A stretch of DNA of 64,000 nucleotides from Sandaracinus amylolyticus (lineage in GTDB: Bacteria > Myxococcota_A > Polyangia > Polyangiales > Sandaracinaceae). The position numbers and the translations under genes were made by a program. Positions within the stretch are counted from its first letter, which is position 1; every line of letters begins with the position of its first letter. The stretch is taken from the NCBI RefSeq assembly GCF_000737325.1, contig NZ_CP011125.1, positions 9,424,001 to 9,488,000 of the forward strand, in the 5' to 3' direction. This document shows, in pieces, positions 8,929 through 18,050 of this stretch. The notes beneath the pieces are model-generated. The model saw only the letters and a program-made list of their open reading frames with translations, was not told where the DNA came from and ran no database searches.

Positions 8929-10476
8929 TCAGGTCGTGCGACGACGGAGCAGCAGCGCGAGCGCGAGGAGGAGCGCGAGCGCTGCCGCGGGCGAGCGACG
9001 CGCGTGGTCGATCGTGCAGCCGCCTTCGATCGAGCCCGACGTGCCGGCATCGATGCCCGCATCGACCTCGCTCGGCGCGATCGAGGTCACGCGCACATGC
9101 ACCACGTCGTCCGCGGGCCCGCCCATGCCGGGATCCGAGAACCACGCGACGTCTTCCTGCACGAGCGTGAAGAACTGCGCGTGCTCGCCGAGCGAAACGG
9201 GCGCGCGCACCGAGAACACGAAGCGTCCGACCTCGCCCGGCGCGACCTCGCGATCGACCGTCGCCGGACGGTTCGGCGCGATCCACGTGGGCGTCGCGAG
9301 CGCGCTCTCGACGTCGCGCGGCTGCGTCGTGCCGAGGAACGTCGCGCCCGGCGTCCACGTCTCGGTGCCGACGTTCCGCATCTCGATCACGCCGTCGGCG
9401 ATCGCGCCTCGCGTGACCTCGGCCGGGAAGGTCTGCGAGACCCACTCCGCGCCGAAGCGCGGCGTCGTCACCGCGCCCGCGAGCGCGCGGATCTCGTCGA
9501 GCCGCGCGTGCAGGTGATCGCCGGGGCACGCGGTGCTCTGATCCGGATGGTCGCGATGGCCCTTCAGCGTGTCGGTCGTGATCGTGATCTCGTGGATGCG
9601 CGCGACCTCGCGCGCGACGCGCCCCGCGCTCTGGATCATCACGTCGGGCGGCATGAACGGCGTCCAGTCGTTGCAGCTGCTCGAGTGGAAGCACCCGATG
9701 AAGCAGATGCCGACGTTGCCCGTGTTGTTCGCCGCGGTGTGGGTGCCGAGCAGATCGTGATCGCGCCCTTCCCACACCGTGCCGTCGAGCGACACGAGGA
9801 AGTGGTACCCGATGTCGCACCAGCCGTTGGTGTCCATGTGGTACGCCTGGATCCCGCGCAGGCGCGCGCCGATGTCGCCGCCCGACGGCGTCGCGGTGTG
9901 GTGGATCGCGATGCGCGTCTTGTCGGGATCGGCGTCGGTGCAGCGCGTCGCGCGCGCGCCCCAGCTCGCGCGATCGCGCACCCCGAGCGCCGCGAATTCG
10001 CTGCGCAGCGGCGCGCTCACCACGCCGACGTCGCGCGCTTCGTCGGCGACCGGCACCGGCACCACCGCGGACCACGTGATCATCGCGATCCGATCGACGT
10101 CGGACGCTGCGATGCGCAGCTCCGCACGGTGCGCGACGAACGTCAGATCGACGCGCGCGACGCGCTGATCGGGCTCCTCGAACGTCGTCTCGAGCGGCGC
10201 CCACGCGCCGCCGGCGCCGCGCGCCTCGATGCGCGGCGCTGCTCCGGGCCCGTCGAGCACCACGAGGGCGCCGACGCGCGTCGCACCGGTCGGCGCGTCG
10301 AGCGCGTCGACGTGGAAGCCGTCTTCGACACGCCAGTCGCGCGCGATCTCGAGCCCGGTCGCGCGCGCCTCGGGGATCGCGTCGACGTCGGTCGGTGGCA
10401 GCGTCGCGCGTGGCGTCTCGCACGCGACGAGCAGCGCGAGCACGACCACGACCCTCGAGCACGGCAGGCGAGTCAC
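8929..10476 (-). CDS. PGRP-type N-acetylmuramoyl-L-alanine amidase, surface anchored
   Basis: A 515-aa exported amidase that would cleave the bond between muramic acid and L-alanine in peptidoglycan. The catalytic domain (about residues 175-350) has the zinc ligands: His in IAIHHTATP near 191, His in KGHRDHP, and Cys in ACPGD; the family Tyr is in DIGYHFLV. A beta-sandwich near 365-470 resembles the NBR1-type Ig domain. The N-terminus has a lipobox (LLVAC) and the C-terminus has a Cys, a hydrophobic helix and an Arg-rich end, like a MYXO-CTERM sorting signal. GTG at 10476 was chosen because it puts the signal peptide at the N-terminus; GTG codons at 10503 and 10512 are alternatives. Confidence 0.9.
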   Translation of the reverse strand: MTRLPCSRVVVVLALLVACETPRATLPPTDVDAIPEARATGLEIARDWRVEDGFHVDALDAPTGATRVGALVVLDGPGAAPRIEARGAGGAWAPLETTFEEPDQRVARVDLTFVAHRAELRIAASDVDRIAMITWSAVVPVPVADEARDVGVVSAPLRSEFAALGVRDRASWGARATRCTDADPDKTRIAIHHTATPSGGDIGARLRGIQAYHMDTNGWCDIGYHFLVSLDGTVWEGRDHDLLGTHTAANNTGNVGICFIGCFHSSSCNDWTPFMPPDVMIQSAGRVAREVARIHEITITTDTLKGHRDHPDQSTACPGDHLHARLDEIRALAGAVTTPRFGAEWVSQTFPAEVTRGAIADGVIEMRNVGTETWTPGATFLGTTQPRDVESALATPTWIAPNRPATVDREVAPGEVGRFVFSVRAPVSLGEHAQFFTLVQEDVAWFSDPGMGGPADDVVHVRVTSIAPSEVDAGIDAGTSGSIEGGCTIDHARRSPAAALALLLALALLLRRRTT

Positions 10477-10513
10477 GCGGCGATCATCGCATGCTCTCGC
10501 CACGGCGAGCACT

Positions 10514-10534
10514 CAGCCGATTCGTCTACGTCCC
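10514..10534 (+). repeat. 21-bp direct repeat, left copy, with promoter hexamer
   Basis: This 21-mer and the one at 11975-11995 match at 19 of 21 positions. They flank the orphan gene at 10633-11946. The left copy contains TACGTC (10527-10532), a -10-like hexamer, so it is a plausible promoter of that gene. Confidence 0.5.
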
Positions 10535-10632
10535 GGCGATGCAGGGGACGATTCGTCCACTGCGCGCGCGATGCGCAGCGGCTTCGTCCGTCGGCCCTTG
10601 CGCGATCGGGCGCGCGACGGGACCTTCCGCGC

Positions 10633-11946
10633 GTGGGGTACCGCGACGAACGCGAGGCGGAGCGCGCGCATCGGGAGCAGCTCGAGCGCGAGCTCGGAGA
10701 GGCGAAGCGAGCGCTCGAGGCGCACGAGCACAAGGACGCGCAGGACGCGCGTGAGCTCGCGCGGCTGCGCGCCGAGGTCGAGGCGCTGACGCGCAGCGCG
10801 GATGCACGCGAGCACGCGCCGCGGCGCCGCCCGCGGAGGCCCGTCGCGCTGGCGGCCGTCGCGGCGCTGCTGGTCCCGGTCGGGCTGAGCGTCTTCACGA
10901 TCGTCGTTCGGCGCGCGCGGCACACCGCGCCGATGCCCGTCGCGGCAGCGCCGGCGGCGGTTCCTCGGGCTCCGGCGTCGCGGGGCGTCGCACGCTTCGG
11001 CGCGATCGTGATCGCGTCGACGGGGCGCGCCGACGTGCCAGTCGGCGAGGGTTGCATCGTCGATGCGATGCTCGCGGGCCGCGGCGTCGTCGACGACGTC
11101 GTCGTGCGCTGCGGCGACGTGCTCGTGTACCAGCGCGGCATGGATGGGGGCGTCGGGGTGACGACGACCTCGGCAGAGGCGCGCGAAGAGCAGGTCGCGC
11201 CCGGTCACTTCGTGCATCGCGTCACGTGGAGCGAGTCCGGACAGCGCAGCGGACCTCGACCGCAGATCGTGCTCGACACCGAGCGGGGCGTCGCGCGGCT
11301 CTGGCGCGAAGGGCTCGAGGCCTTCGAGCTGCAGCTGGGGATCGACGATCGCAGCGCCGAGCGGGTCGGGGACGCGCTAGGCCCGACGCGCGTCGTGGCG
11401 GAGAGCACGCGGCTGCACCTGGCGGCGCGCGTCACCGAGCGTCGGGGCGAGCCGCCGATCGGCGCCGACGTCGAGCGCTGCGAGGTGATCGTGCGGCCGG
11501 GCGCCGGCGGCGATCTCGATCATCGCGTGCGCGTGACCTGCGGCGCCGCGGTGATCTACGGCGATGGCACCTACGGCTTCGCGCGCGCGATCCTGCGAGA
11601 CGGCCTGCCGGTCCGCGTGGACGACGTGAATCCGACCGGGCCCGACGGCGATCCGATGCTGCGCTTCGATCTCGACGAGCGCGTGATGGTCGTCGCGGAC
11701 GAGGGTTGGCAGGTGCGGTTCGCGCTCGAGGAGCACCCGCGCTGCGACCTCGACGGCACGTGGTCCGGCACCGTGGGCGACGCGCCGGTCGAGGTGCGGT
11801 TCACCGAGCCCGACGCCGACTGCGTGCGCGGTGTGGCCGCCGGCACGACGAGCGACGGAACGCGCCTCGTGGGCCGCTTCGGCCCGGGCTTCGCGACGCT
11901 GCTCGGCGACACGCGCACGGCGTTCGCGCTGGTGCGCCGCGAGTAG
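10633..11946 (+). CDS. Coiled-coil single-pass membrane protein, unknown function
   Basis: I do not recognise this 437-aa protein. Residues 1-55 form a charged, heptad-like coiled coil (many Glu, Arg and Ala). A basic patch then precedes one transmembrane helix (about 72-95), so the coiled coil is probably cytoplasmic and the rest periplasmic. The large C-terminal part is beta-rich, with two related segments containing CxVDAML and CEVIVRP strands followed by an RVTCG/VVRCG-YxxG pattern, which suggests an internal duplication. The GTG start at 10633 is the first plausible one in frame; a promoter-like hexamer about 100 bases upstream implies a leader. A near-identical 21-bp repeat lies on each side of the gene. 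Confidence 0.75.
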   Translation: MGYRDEREAERAHREQLERELGEAKRALEAHEHKDAQDARELARLRAEVEALTRSADAREHAPRRRPRRPVALAAVAALLVPVGLSVFTIVVRRARHTAPMPVAAAPAAVPRAPASRGVARFGAIVIASTGRADVPVGEGCIVDAMLAGRGVVDDVVVRCGDVLVYQRGMDGGVGVTTTSAEAREEQVAPGHFVHRVTWSESGQRSGPRPQIVLDTERGVARLWREGLEAFELQLGIDDRSAERVGDALGPTRVVAESTRLHLAARVTERRGEPPIGADVERCEVIVRPGAGGDLDHRVRVTCGAAVIYGDGTYGFARAILRDGLPVRVDDVNPTGPDGDPMLRFDLDERVMVVADEGWQVRFALEEHPRCDLDGTWSGTVGDAPVEVRFTEPDADCVRGVAAGTTSDGTRLVGRFGPGFATLLGDTRTAFALVRRE

Positions 11947-11974
11947 CCGCTTCGACCAAGAAGCCGCGACTCTG

Positions 11975-11995
11975 CAGCCGATTCGGCTACGTTCC
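11975..11995 (+). repeat. 21-bp direct repeat, right copy
   Basis: This matches the copy at 10514-10534 at 19 of 21 positions and has TACGTT in place of TACGTC. It lies between the convergent ends of the orphan membrane protein gene and the kinase gene, where no promoter for an annotated gene is expected. Confidence 0.5.
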
Positions 11996-12017
11996 GCGCG
12001 CCCGACAGCCGTTCCCG

Positions 12018-13667
12018 CTATCCGTCCAGCTCCGGCCCCGCATCGGCCCCGAGTCCCGACCCGGACCCCGTCCGAGCCAGTCTCTCGTCGACCGTCATCT
12101 CCTGGCTCACCACGCTGATGCGCGGCTCCGAGCTGCGCGGCGGCGGCACCGACTTCGGCGGGGTCCATCGGCCCGCGACGCTCGTCGCGGCGAGCGCCTT
12201 CGCGAGCGCGTCCGCGCAGCGATACCGGTGCGCGGGGTCCTTCTCGAGCGCGCGCAGCACGACCGCTTCGACGTCGTGCGGCACGTCGGCGCCCGCCTTC
12301 ACGCTCGGCGGGACCACGCGCTCGTGCAGGTGCGCGACGAGCTGGCTCGCGGGCTCGCCCTCGAACGGGAAGCGCCCCGCGAGCGCGAAGTAGAGCACCG
12401 CGCCGAGCGCGTACACGTCCGCGGGCGGCCCGATCTCGCTCGCGGTGATCGCCTCCGGGCTCATCGTCGCGGGCGTCCCCGTCACCACGCCGGTGCGCGT
12501 GAGGCCGTCCTCGCCGGGCGTCGCGCCGAGCACCTTCGCGATCCCGAAGTCGAGGATCTTCACGAAGTCGCGCTCGCCGCCCGCGTCGACCACGAACACG
12601 TTCTCGGGCTTCACGTCGCGGTGCACGATGCCCTTGCGATGCGCCTCCGCGAGCGCGCGCGCCGCTTGCGAGATCAGGTGCACCGCGCGCGCCGGAGGGA
12701 GCGGCCCTTCGCGCCGCACCAGCGTGCGCAGGTTCTCGCCCTCGAGGATCTCCATCGCGTAGTAGAGGATCCCGTCCTCGGTCGCGCCGTAGTCGAAGAC
12801 GCGCACCGTGTTCGGGTGCGAGAGCTCCGAGGTGGCGCGCACCTCGCGGCGGAAGCGCTCCACCGCGATCGGGTCCACCTCGTGGCCGTAGCGGAGCATC
12901 TTCACCGCGACCTCGCGGCCGAGCCCCTTGTGCCACGCGGCCCAGACCTCGCCCATGCCGCCGCGACCGAGCCGGCGACGCAGTCGATAGCGCCCGATGC
13001 TGCGGTACTGACCGAGCTCGCGACGCAGCACGTACACGAGGTGCGCCCCGCCGATGCCGAACACGCCCGACGCCGCGAAGAGCAGCGTGAGGACGAAGAA
13101 GCGATAGAGCCGCGCGTCGTCCGAGAGCTGCGGCCGCAGCTCGGGCACCAACGCGACGCCGCCGAGCACGATCGCGGGGAAGAGCAGCACGGCGAGCAAC
13201 ACCGCGGGCGCGGTGCGACGCCACGGACGCGGCACGTACCCCGCGCCGCCGAGCAGGATCAGGTTCGCGGTGCCGTAGTAGCTGTCGAGCCCTCCGGTGA
13301 AGAGCATCATCGCGGAGATGGTCCCGACGATCGCGTAGATCGATCCCATCACCCAGAACTCGAGCTCGCGCTCGGAGACCGGTGGCTTGCGACGCATGCG
13401 CACCATCGCGCTCGCGAGCCACGCGATCAGCATCGCGCGCAGCGACCAGATCCCGACGAGGTCGCCGCCGAGCACGATGACGTGCCCGATGTCGCAGACC
13501 GAGAACATCACGGTGCACGCGAGCGCGAGCTGGAACCCGACGCGCGCACGCGAGACGTCCGCGGTGTGCTGCCAGCGCGCGGAGGACGCGCCGAGATCGA
13601 CGTCGAGCGACGAGCGCGCCGGCTCGATCAGCTCCGAGCGTGTCTCCTGCTCGCTGTCCGTCCCCAT
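12018..13667 (-). CDS. Membrane Ser/Thr protein kinase with N-terminal transmembrane domain
   Basis: A 549-aa protein with the membrane part first. About residues 35-215 contain five or six hydrophobic helices with no recognised sensor motif. The Hanks kinase domain follows (about 222-500): Gly loop GRGGMGEVW, VAVKML lysine, catalytic HRDVKPEN, DFG, and SPE. All key residues are canonical, so it should be active. A short Pro/Ser-rich tail ends the protein. The ATG at 13667 was chosen over an upstream in-frame start because TACCCT lies 11 bases before it. It differs from the PEGA kinase in topology: here the sensor is a membrane bundle at the N-terminus. Confidence 0.92.
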   Translation of the reverse strand: MGTDSEQETRSELIEPARSSLDVDLGASSARWQHTADVSRARVGFQLALACTVMFSVCDIGHVIVLGGDLVGIWSLRAMLIAWLASAMVRMRRKPPVSERELEFWVMGSIYAIVGTISAMMLFTGGLDSYYGTANLILLGGAGYVPRPWRRTAPAVLLAVLLFPAIVLGGVALVPELRPQLSDDARLYRFFVLTLLFAASGVFGIGGAHLVYVLRRELGQYRSIGRYRLRRRLGRGGMGEVWAAWHKGLGREVAVKMLRYGHEVDPIAVERFRREVRATSELSHPNTVRVFDYGATEDGILYYAMEILEGENLRTLVRREGPLPPARAVHLISQAARALAEAHRKGIVHRDVKPENVFVVDAGGERDFVKILDFGIAKVLGATPGEDGLTRTGVVTGTPATMSPEAITASEIGPPADVYALGAVLYFALAGRFPFEGEPASQLVAHLHERVVPPSVKAGADVPHDVEAVVLRALEKDPAHRYRCADALAKALAATSVAGRWTPPKSVPPPRSSEPRISVVSQEMTVDERLARTGSGSGLGADAGPELDG

Positions 13668-13678
13668 GCGAGCCGAGC

Positions 13679-13684
13679 AGGGTA
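13679..13684 (-). promoter_or_regulatory. -10-like TACCCT for the membrane kinase
   Basis: Read on the minus strand, TACCCT ends 11 bases before the ATG at 13667. It predicts a leader of only a few bases. Confidence 0.4.
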
Positions 13685-13809
13685 CCAGGGCGCGCAAGCG
13701 CGAGCGGTGATCGAACTCGCGCGCGAGGCTCGACGCCGCGCGACGTTTCGCCCTCGTTGGACGCGTTCAGCGTGGGCCTAGACGCGATCCCGTGAAGGGA
13801 GCGTCGTCC

Positions 13810-13992
13810 ATGAGAACGTGGTTGATCGCAGCCGTCGCTGCGGGGTGCCTCTTCGGCTGCGGAGGCACCGACGAGGCGCTCGGCGACGAGCCGAGCGCGA
13901 AGCCCGACGAGAGCGAGGGCGGGGAGATGTACGTCATCGAGCCCGAAGATCGTGGCCTCGCGCCGCCCGACGATCCTGCGCTGCCCTTCTGA
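13810..13992 (+). CDS. Small lipoprotein, 60 aa
   Basis: A short exported lipoprotein. The ATG at 13810 has a good Shine-Dalgarno (GAAGGGAG, 13793-13800), so the in-frame GTG at 13792 is rejected. The signal ends at Cys17 (LFGC). The mature part is about 43 residues, very acidic (Asp/Glu/Pro/Gly) and without further Cys. It is monocistronic and ends in a convergent terminator hairpin. Function unknown; it resembles other small acidic myxobacterial lipoproteins only in composition. Confidence 0.7.
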   Translation: MRTWLIAAVAAGCLFGCGGTDEALGDEPSAKPDESEGGEMYVIEPEDRGLAPPDDPALPF

Positions 13993-14001
13993 GCCGGCGC
14001 G

Positions 14002-14030
14002 CCGAGGTGCCGCGCAGCGCCGCACCTCGG
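14002..14030. terminator. Bidirectional hairpin between convergent genes
   Basis: A perfect 9-bp stem (CCGAGGTGC at 14002-14010 with GCACCTCGG at 14022-14030) around an 11-nt loop lies between the small lipoprotein (ends 13992) and the GST gene (ends 14041). The position suits a shared terminator; there is no T-run. Confidence 0.55.
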
Positions 14031-14040
14031 TCGGCGAGCG

Positions 14041-14661
14041 TCAGCGGCGGTGCTCCGCGAGCGCGCGCGCGACGGCGGGACGCTCCCGTACGCGAGCGTG
14101 CCAGTCCGCGAGCCGCGGATGCGCGTCGAGCGCGTAGCCGAGGCTCACGGCGGAGTGGATCCATCCGAAGAACGCGATGTCGACGATCGAGTACGCGTCG
14201 AGGAAGTGCGCGCGATCGCCGAGCAGCGTCTCCGTCACGCGCTCGAGCCGCGCGCCTTCGCGGTGGTAGCGATCGATCGCGTACGCGATCGGCTCCGGCG
14301 CGTAGCGGTCGAACCAGACGCGCTGTCCGAACATCGGACCGATCGACGCGGCCTGGAAGAAGAGCAGCTGGATGCCTCGCGAGCGCTCGGCGCCATCGCG
14401 CGGGAAGAGACGCTGCGTGCGCTCGGCGAGGTGCAGCAGGATCGCGTTGGACTCGAAGATCGTCTGGTCGGTCTCGTGATCGTGGAGCACGGGGATCTTC
14501 CCGTTCGGGTTGAGCGCGAGGAATTCGGGGCGCTGCCCTTCTCCGCTCCACACGTCGACGATCTCGCGGCGATACGGGATCTCGAGCTCTTCGAGCAGGA
14601 TGGCGACCTTGAGCGGGTTCGGGCCCGAGTGCGTGTAGAGCGTGATCGACGGCTTCGTCAT
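14041..14661 (-). CDS. Glutathione S-transferase family protein
   Basis: A 206-aa cytoplasmic protein with the two-domain GST fold: a thioredoxin-like N-terminus (about 1-80) with the conserved NPNGKIPVL cis-proline loop and an ExxAI segment contacting glutathione, then an all-helical C-terminus. The N-terminal SGPNPLK pattern is of the beta-proteobacterial/Ure2-like type. The start at 14661 has a GGAGG ribosome site. It lies last in a run of four minus-strand genes (reductase, small membrane protein, AraC regulator, GST) with 50-90-bp gaps. Glutathione conjugation or reduction of electrophiles is likely; substrate unknown. Confidence 0.9.
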   Translation of the reverse strand: MTKPSITLYTHSGPNPLKVAILLEELEIPYRREIVDVWSGEGQRPEFLALNPNGKIPVLHDHETDQTIFESNAILLHLAERTQRLFPRDGAERSRGIQLLFFQAASIGPMFGQRVWFDRYAPEPIAYAIDRYHREGARLERVTETLLGDRAHFLDAYSIVDIAFFGWIHSAVSLGYALDAHPRLADWHARVRERPAVARALAEHRR

Positions 14662-14750
14662 TCTCGACCTCCGCCCGAGCACCTACGGCGCGCACGCGAC
14701 GGCGAGACGCACCGCGCGTTCGGAGATCCGCGCCGCGCGTTCGGCGTCGA

Positions 14751-15695
14751 TCACTCGCTCGCGAGCCGGCGGAAGCGCGCGGGCGCGGTGCTCGCCCAGC
14801 GCTTGAACGCGCGACGGAACGCGGGCTCGGAGCCGTAGCCGACCTGCGCCGCGACCTCCGCGATCGACGCGTGCTCGTCGTCGCGCAGCAGCATCGCGGC
14901 GTGCTGCAGCCGGAGCGCGCGCAGGTACTCGAGCGGCGCGCGCCCGACCTGCGCCGAGAACTGGGTCGCGAACGTCGTGCGCGACATGCCCGCGATGCGC
15001 GCGAGACGGTCGACCGACCACGCCTCGCCCGGCGCGCGGTGCATCGCCGCGATCGATCGCGCGAGACGCGGATCTCGGCTCGCGGAGAGCCAGCCGTGGA
15101 GCTCGCGCGTCGAGGTCCGCAGGTGCTCGCGCACCATCTCGATCACCAGCACGTCGGCGAGCCGCGCCGCGAGCGCGTGACCGCCGGGCCCGCGCGTCAC
15201 CGCGTCGCCGTCGAGCAGGCGCAGCACCGCGTCGAGCGCGGGGATCGCGCGGGCGCGGCGAGCGCGGACGACCAGCACGTCGGGCAGCGCGGACCACAGC
15301 GGCGCGGCGTGGCGCTCGTCGACGTGCAGACAGCCGGTGAGCAGCCGCGCGACCGGTCCTCCGCCGTCGAGCTCGACGACGCCCTTCGCGGGCCACCGCA
15401 CCTCGCGCGCCGCGGTGCTCGCGCCGCTCCATCCGTCGCGCAGCGCGTGGTCGGTGCCCGCCGCGACGAGCGCCACGTCGTGCGCGTCGAGCCGCGTCGG
15501 CTTCCGCCCGCTCGCGACGATGCGCGCCGATCCCTCGGTCACGACGTAGAAGTGCGCACGCGCGTCGCGGCCGAGATCGAACGACCACGCGCCCGCGAGC
15601 CGCAACGACGCCGAGATCGAGGCGCGCAGTCGGACGCGCGACAGCACGTCGTCGAGCACGCTCTCGGTCTCGTCGGTCGCACGTCGGCTCGCCAT
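14751..15695 (-). CDS. AraC-family transcriptional regulator (cupin_6 type)
   Basis: A 314-aa regulator. The N-terminal half is the AraC_binding_2/cupin-type sensor domain, with a typical WSFDLG and FYVVTEGSARI beta-barrel strands. The C-terminal ~100 residues are the AraC double HTH, with GMSRTTFATQFSAQVGRAPLE and a second helix pair ending in EPAFRRAFKRW. The ATG at 15695 was used; earlier in-frame starts add a nonconserved extension. Regulators of this subtype often control oxidoreductase or drug-response genes. It lies between a GST and an SPW-like membrane protein, which are plausible targets. Ligand unknown. Confidence 0.92.
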   Translation of the reverse strand: MASRRATDETESVLDDVLSRVRLRASISASLRLAGAWSFDLGRDARAHFYVVTEGSARIVASGRKPTRLDAHDVALVAAGTDHALRDGWSGASTAAREVRWPAKGVVELDGGGPVARLLTGCLHVDERHAAPLWSALPDVLVVRARRARAIPALDAVLRLLDGDAVTRGPGGHALAARLADVLVIEMVREHLRTSTRELHGWLSASRDPRLARSIAAMHRAPGEAWSVDRLARIAGMSRTTFATQFSAQVGRAPLEYLRALRLQHAAMLLRDDEHASIAEVAAQVGYGSEPAFRRAFKRWASTAPARFRRLASE

Positions 15696-15746
15696 CGGCG
15701 CGCATCGTACGATCACGACCACCGACGCGCGCGCGATCGCGGGCGA

Positions 15747-16136
15747 TCACGTCGTGCGCGGATGCGCGAAGCGCTGCTCGGGATGGCGCTCGATCACGCG
15801 ATAGTCGGTGGTGAGCCACAGCAACGCGACGGCGATCGCGAGCGCGAGGACCGCGTTGCGCGCGGCTTCGATCGTGTCGAACCCGAAGAGCCACGGCGAC
15901 GCCGCGACCAGCGGCACGAGCGCGAGCTCGAGGTAGCCGTGCACCGGGAACGGGACGAGCTTCGCCACACCGAGCGGGTACGCGGTGAGCAGCGACGTCG
16001 CGAGGTACACGATCGCGATCGTGGCGCAGAGCGTCGCCGCGGTGCCCGCGAAGCCGAAGAGCGTCGGCGCGAGCGCGAAGAGCGCGACGAGCACGTAGTC
16101 GATCACGGCGTGGACGAAGGGCGAGAGGAGCTTCAT
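15747..16136 (-). CDS. Small four-helix membrane protein (SPW-like)
   Basis: A 129-aa integral membrane protein with four hydrophobic helices (about 8-28, 33-52, 66-84, 90-108). It has the Ser-Pro-Trp motif in a helix turn ([11 protein letters not shown]), as in SPW-repeat proteins, and a short basic tail. The ATG at 16136 has an AGAGGAG ribosome site. It lies in the minus-strand run that includes the aldo/keto reductase upstream and the AraC regulator downstream. Function unknown; small SPW proteins are widespread and uncharacterised. Confidence 0.8.
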   Translation of the reverse strand: MKLLSPFVHAVIDYVLVALFALAPTLFGFAGTAATLCATIAIVYLATSLLTAYPLGVAKLVPFPVHGYLELALVPLVAASPWLFGFDTIEAARNAVLALAIAVALLWLTTDYRVIERHPEQRFAHPRTT

Positions 16137-16194
16137 CGCGGAGGCTCCTCTGCAGCGCACGATCCAGCCTCGCGACGAGGCGCCTCGCCCCGCG

Positions 16195-17217
16195 CTACGC
16201 AGCCGGCCGCGGTCGCGCCGGTCCCTCGCCGGCGCCCGTCGACGCGATCGCGCGCGCGATCGCGTCGAGATCCGAGTCGTCGAGCGTGAGCCGCGCCGCG
16301 TCGATCCATCCGTCGATCTGCTCGGCGGTGCGCGCGCCGACGATCGCGCCGGTCACGCCCGGCCACGCGAGCGTCCACGCCACCGCGACGCTCGCGACCG
16401 TCGTGCGATGTCGCTCCGCGATCGGGCGCATCGCGTCGGCGAGCGCGAGGTTCTTGCGCAGCCCCTGGCCGGTGTGATCCGGCGAGCGCGAGCGCCAGTC
16501 GTCGGGCGGCAGCTTCGTCGCGCGCTCCGCGGTGAACGCGCCGGTGAGCAGGCCCGCCTGCATCGGGCTGTACACGATCGCGCCGGTGCCGTGCTGCGCG
16601 CACCACGGCAGCTCCTCGCGCGCGACCTCGCGACGGATCGCGGAGAACGGCGGCTGCAGCGTGTCGACGTGCGCGACGCGCTCCGCGCGCTCGAGCGCGT
16701 CGCGATCGTGGTTCGACAGACCGATCGCGCGCACCTTGCCTTCTCGTTTCATGCGCGCGAGCTCGGCCCAGTACGCCTCGATCGGCGTCCCGTCCTCGGG
16801 CGGCCAGTGCATCTGGTAGAGGTCGATGCGCTCCACGCCGAGCCGCCGGAGCGAGCCCTCGAGGTCGCGCCGCAGGCTGGCGGGATCGCCCACGTGCATC
16901 GGCTGCGCGCCGGGATCGCGCGGATCCCAGGTGAGCCCGCACTTCGTGAAGACGTACGGTCGCTCGCTCGCCGGGCGATCGCGCAGCGCGCGCGCGACGA
17001 GCTCCTCGGAGTGGCCGAGCCCGTAGATCGCCGCGGTGTCGATCCAGTTGATGCCGCGATCGAGCGCGCGATGGATCGCGGCGATCGAGTCCGCGTCGTC
17101 CTGCGCGCCCCACCCGTACGCCCAGCCGGCGCCTCCGATCGCCCACGCGCCGAAGCCGACGCGCGTGATCGCCATGTCCGTGGTGCCGAGCGGTCTCGTG
17201 GGCAGAGGCGTCTTCAT
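16195..17217 (-). CDS. Aldo/keto reductase
   Basis: A 340-aa cytoplasmic NADPH-dependent reductase of the TIM-barrel AKR superfamily. The catalytic tetrad is visible as Asp60, Tyr65, Lys92 and His137 in the expected order, followed by [11 protein letters not shown] and a C-terminal [10 protein letters not shown] that contacts the cofactor phosphate. It resembles the subfamily of bacterial aldo/keto reductases acting on diverse carbonyls. It is transcribed away from the yebC gene and begins the minus-strand run. Substrate cannot be told from sequence. Confidence 0.92.
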   Translation of the reverse strand: MKTPLPTRPLGTTDMAITRVGFGAWAIGGAGWAYGWGAQDDADSIAAIHRALDRGINWIDTAAIYGLGHSEELVARALRDRPASERPYVFTKCGLTWDPRDPGAQPMHVGDPASLRRDLEGSLRRLGVERIDLYQMHWPPEDGTPIEAYWAELARMKREGKVRAIGLSNHDRDALERAERVAHVDTLQPPFSAIRREVAREELPWCAQHGTGAIVYSPMQAGLLTGAFTAERATKLPPDDWRSRSPDHTGQGLRKNLALADAMRPIAERHRTTVASVAVAWTLAWPGVTGAIVGARTAEQIDGWIDAARLTLDDSDLDAIARAIASTGAGEGPARPRPAA

Positions 17218-17261
17218 GAGCCCCGGGCATGCGGCCGGGCTCGACGGGTCGCAAGACGCGC

Positions 17262-17267
17262 TAATCT
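17262..17267 (+). promoter_or_regulatory. -10-like TAATCT before the YebC gene
   Basis: TAATCT ends 10 bases before the ATG at 17278, predicting a leader of about 3 nt and no Shine-Dalgarno. Confidence 0.45.
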
Positions 17268-17277
17268 CGGCGTCCTC

Positions 17278-18000
17278 ATGGGACGGATCTTCGAGAAGCG
17301 GAAGACCACGATCTTCGCCCGCAACGCGCGCATGGCGAAGGTGTTCACGCGCATCGCGCGCGACATCCACATCGCGGTCAAGTCGGGCACGCCGCACCCC
17401 GAGACGAACCCCGCGCTGCGTCGCGCGCTCTCGAACGCGCGCGGCGCGAACATGCCGCGCGAGAAGATCGAGGCCGCGATCAAGCGCGCGAGCGGACAGG
17501 ATCAGCGCGACTACGAGGTGCTGATCTACGAGGGCTACGCGCCGCACGGCATCGCGCTGATGATCGAGACCGCGACCGACAACCCGCAGCGCACCGTCGC
17601 GAACGTGCGCTCGATCTTCAAGGACTGGGGCGGCAGCTTCGGGCAGACCGGCAGCGTCTCGTTCCTCTTCCAGCACATGGGCGTGTTCCGCATCGCGCCG
17701 GGCTCGTTCGATCCCGAGGAGCTCGAGCTCGAGCTGATCGATCACGGCCTCGAGGAGATGGGCGAGAGCACCGGCGACGACGGAGAGAAGCAGTACGTGC
17801 TGCGCTCGCCATTCCACGAGTTCGGCCGGCTCCAGTCGGCGATCGAGGAGCGCAAGCTTCCGCTGATCTCCGCGGAGTCCGAGTACGTCGCGCAGACGCT
17901 CACGAACCTCGACGAGGCACAGGCCAAAGAGGTGCTCGAGCTCGTCGACGCGCTCGAGCAGGACGACGACGTGCAGCGCGTCTTCCACAACCTCGGATGA
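17278..18000 (+). CDS. yebC: YebC/PmpR-family regulator (TACO1 type)
   Basis: A 240-aa protein of the YebC/TACO1 family. The N-terminus has [21 protein letters not shown] followed by FTRIARDI, which matches the YebC subgroup that begins GRxFExRKxxI. Further family blocks include the NPALRRAL segment and [14 protein letters not shown]. YebC proteins are DNA-binding regulators in some species, and one subgroup helps ribosomes at proline runs. The start ATG at 17278 fits the -10 hexamer. The downstream thioesterase and GNAT genes are on the same strand. I do not know which of the two YebC roles applies. Confidence 0.93.
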   Translation: MGRIFEKRKTTIFARNARMAKVFTRIARDIHIAVKSGTPHPETNPALRRALSNARGANMPREKIEAAIKRASGQDQRDYEVLIYEGYAPHGIALMIETATDNPQRTVANVRSIFKDWGGSFGQTGSVSFLFQHMGVFRIAPGSFDPEELELELIDHGLEEMGESTGDDGEKQYVLRSPFHEFGRLQSAIEERKLPLISAESEYVAQTLTNLDEAQAKEVLELVDALEQDDDVQRVFHNLG

Positions 18001-18050
18001 CGCTGCGCCACGCGCCTGGAAGGAACTCACGTCGTGGAACAGGGTGACGG

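Noticed and set aside
10539-10754. A leaderless ATG at 10539 after TACGTC
   Set aside because: The frame is short, Arg/Ala-biased and overlaps the coiled-coil protein in another frame; the hexamer is taken as its promoter instead.
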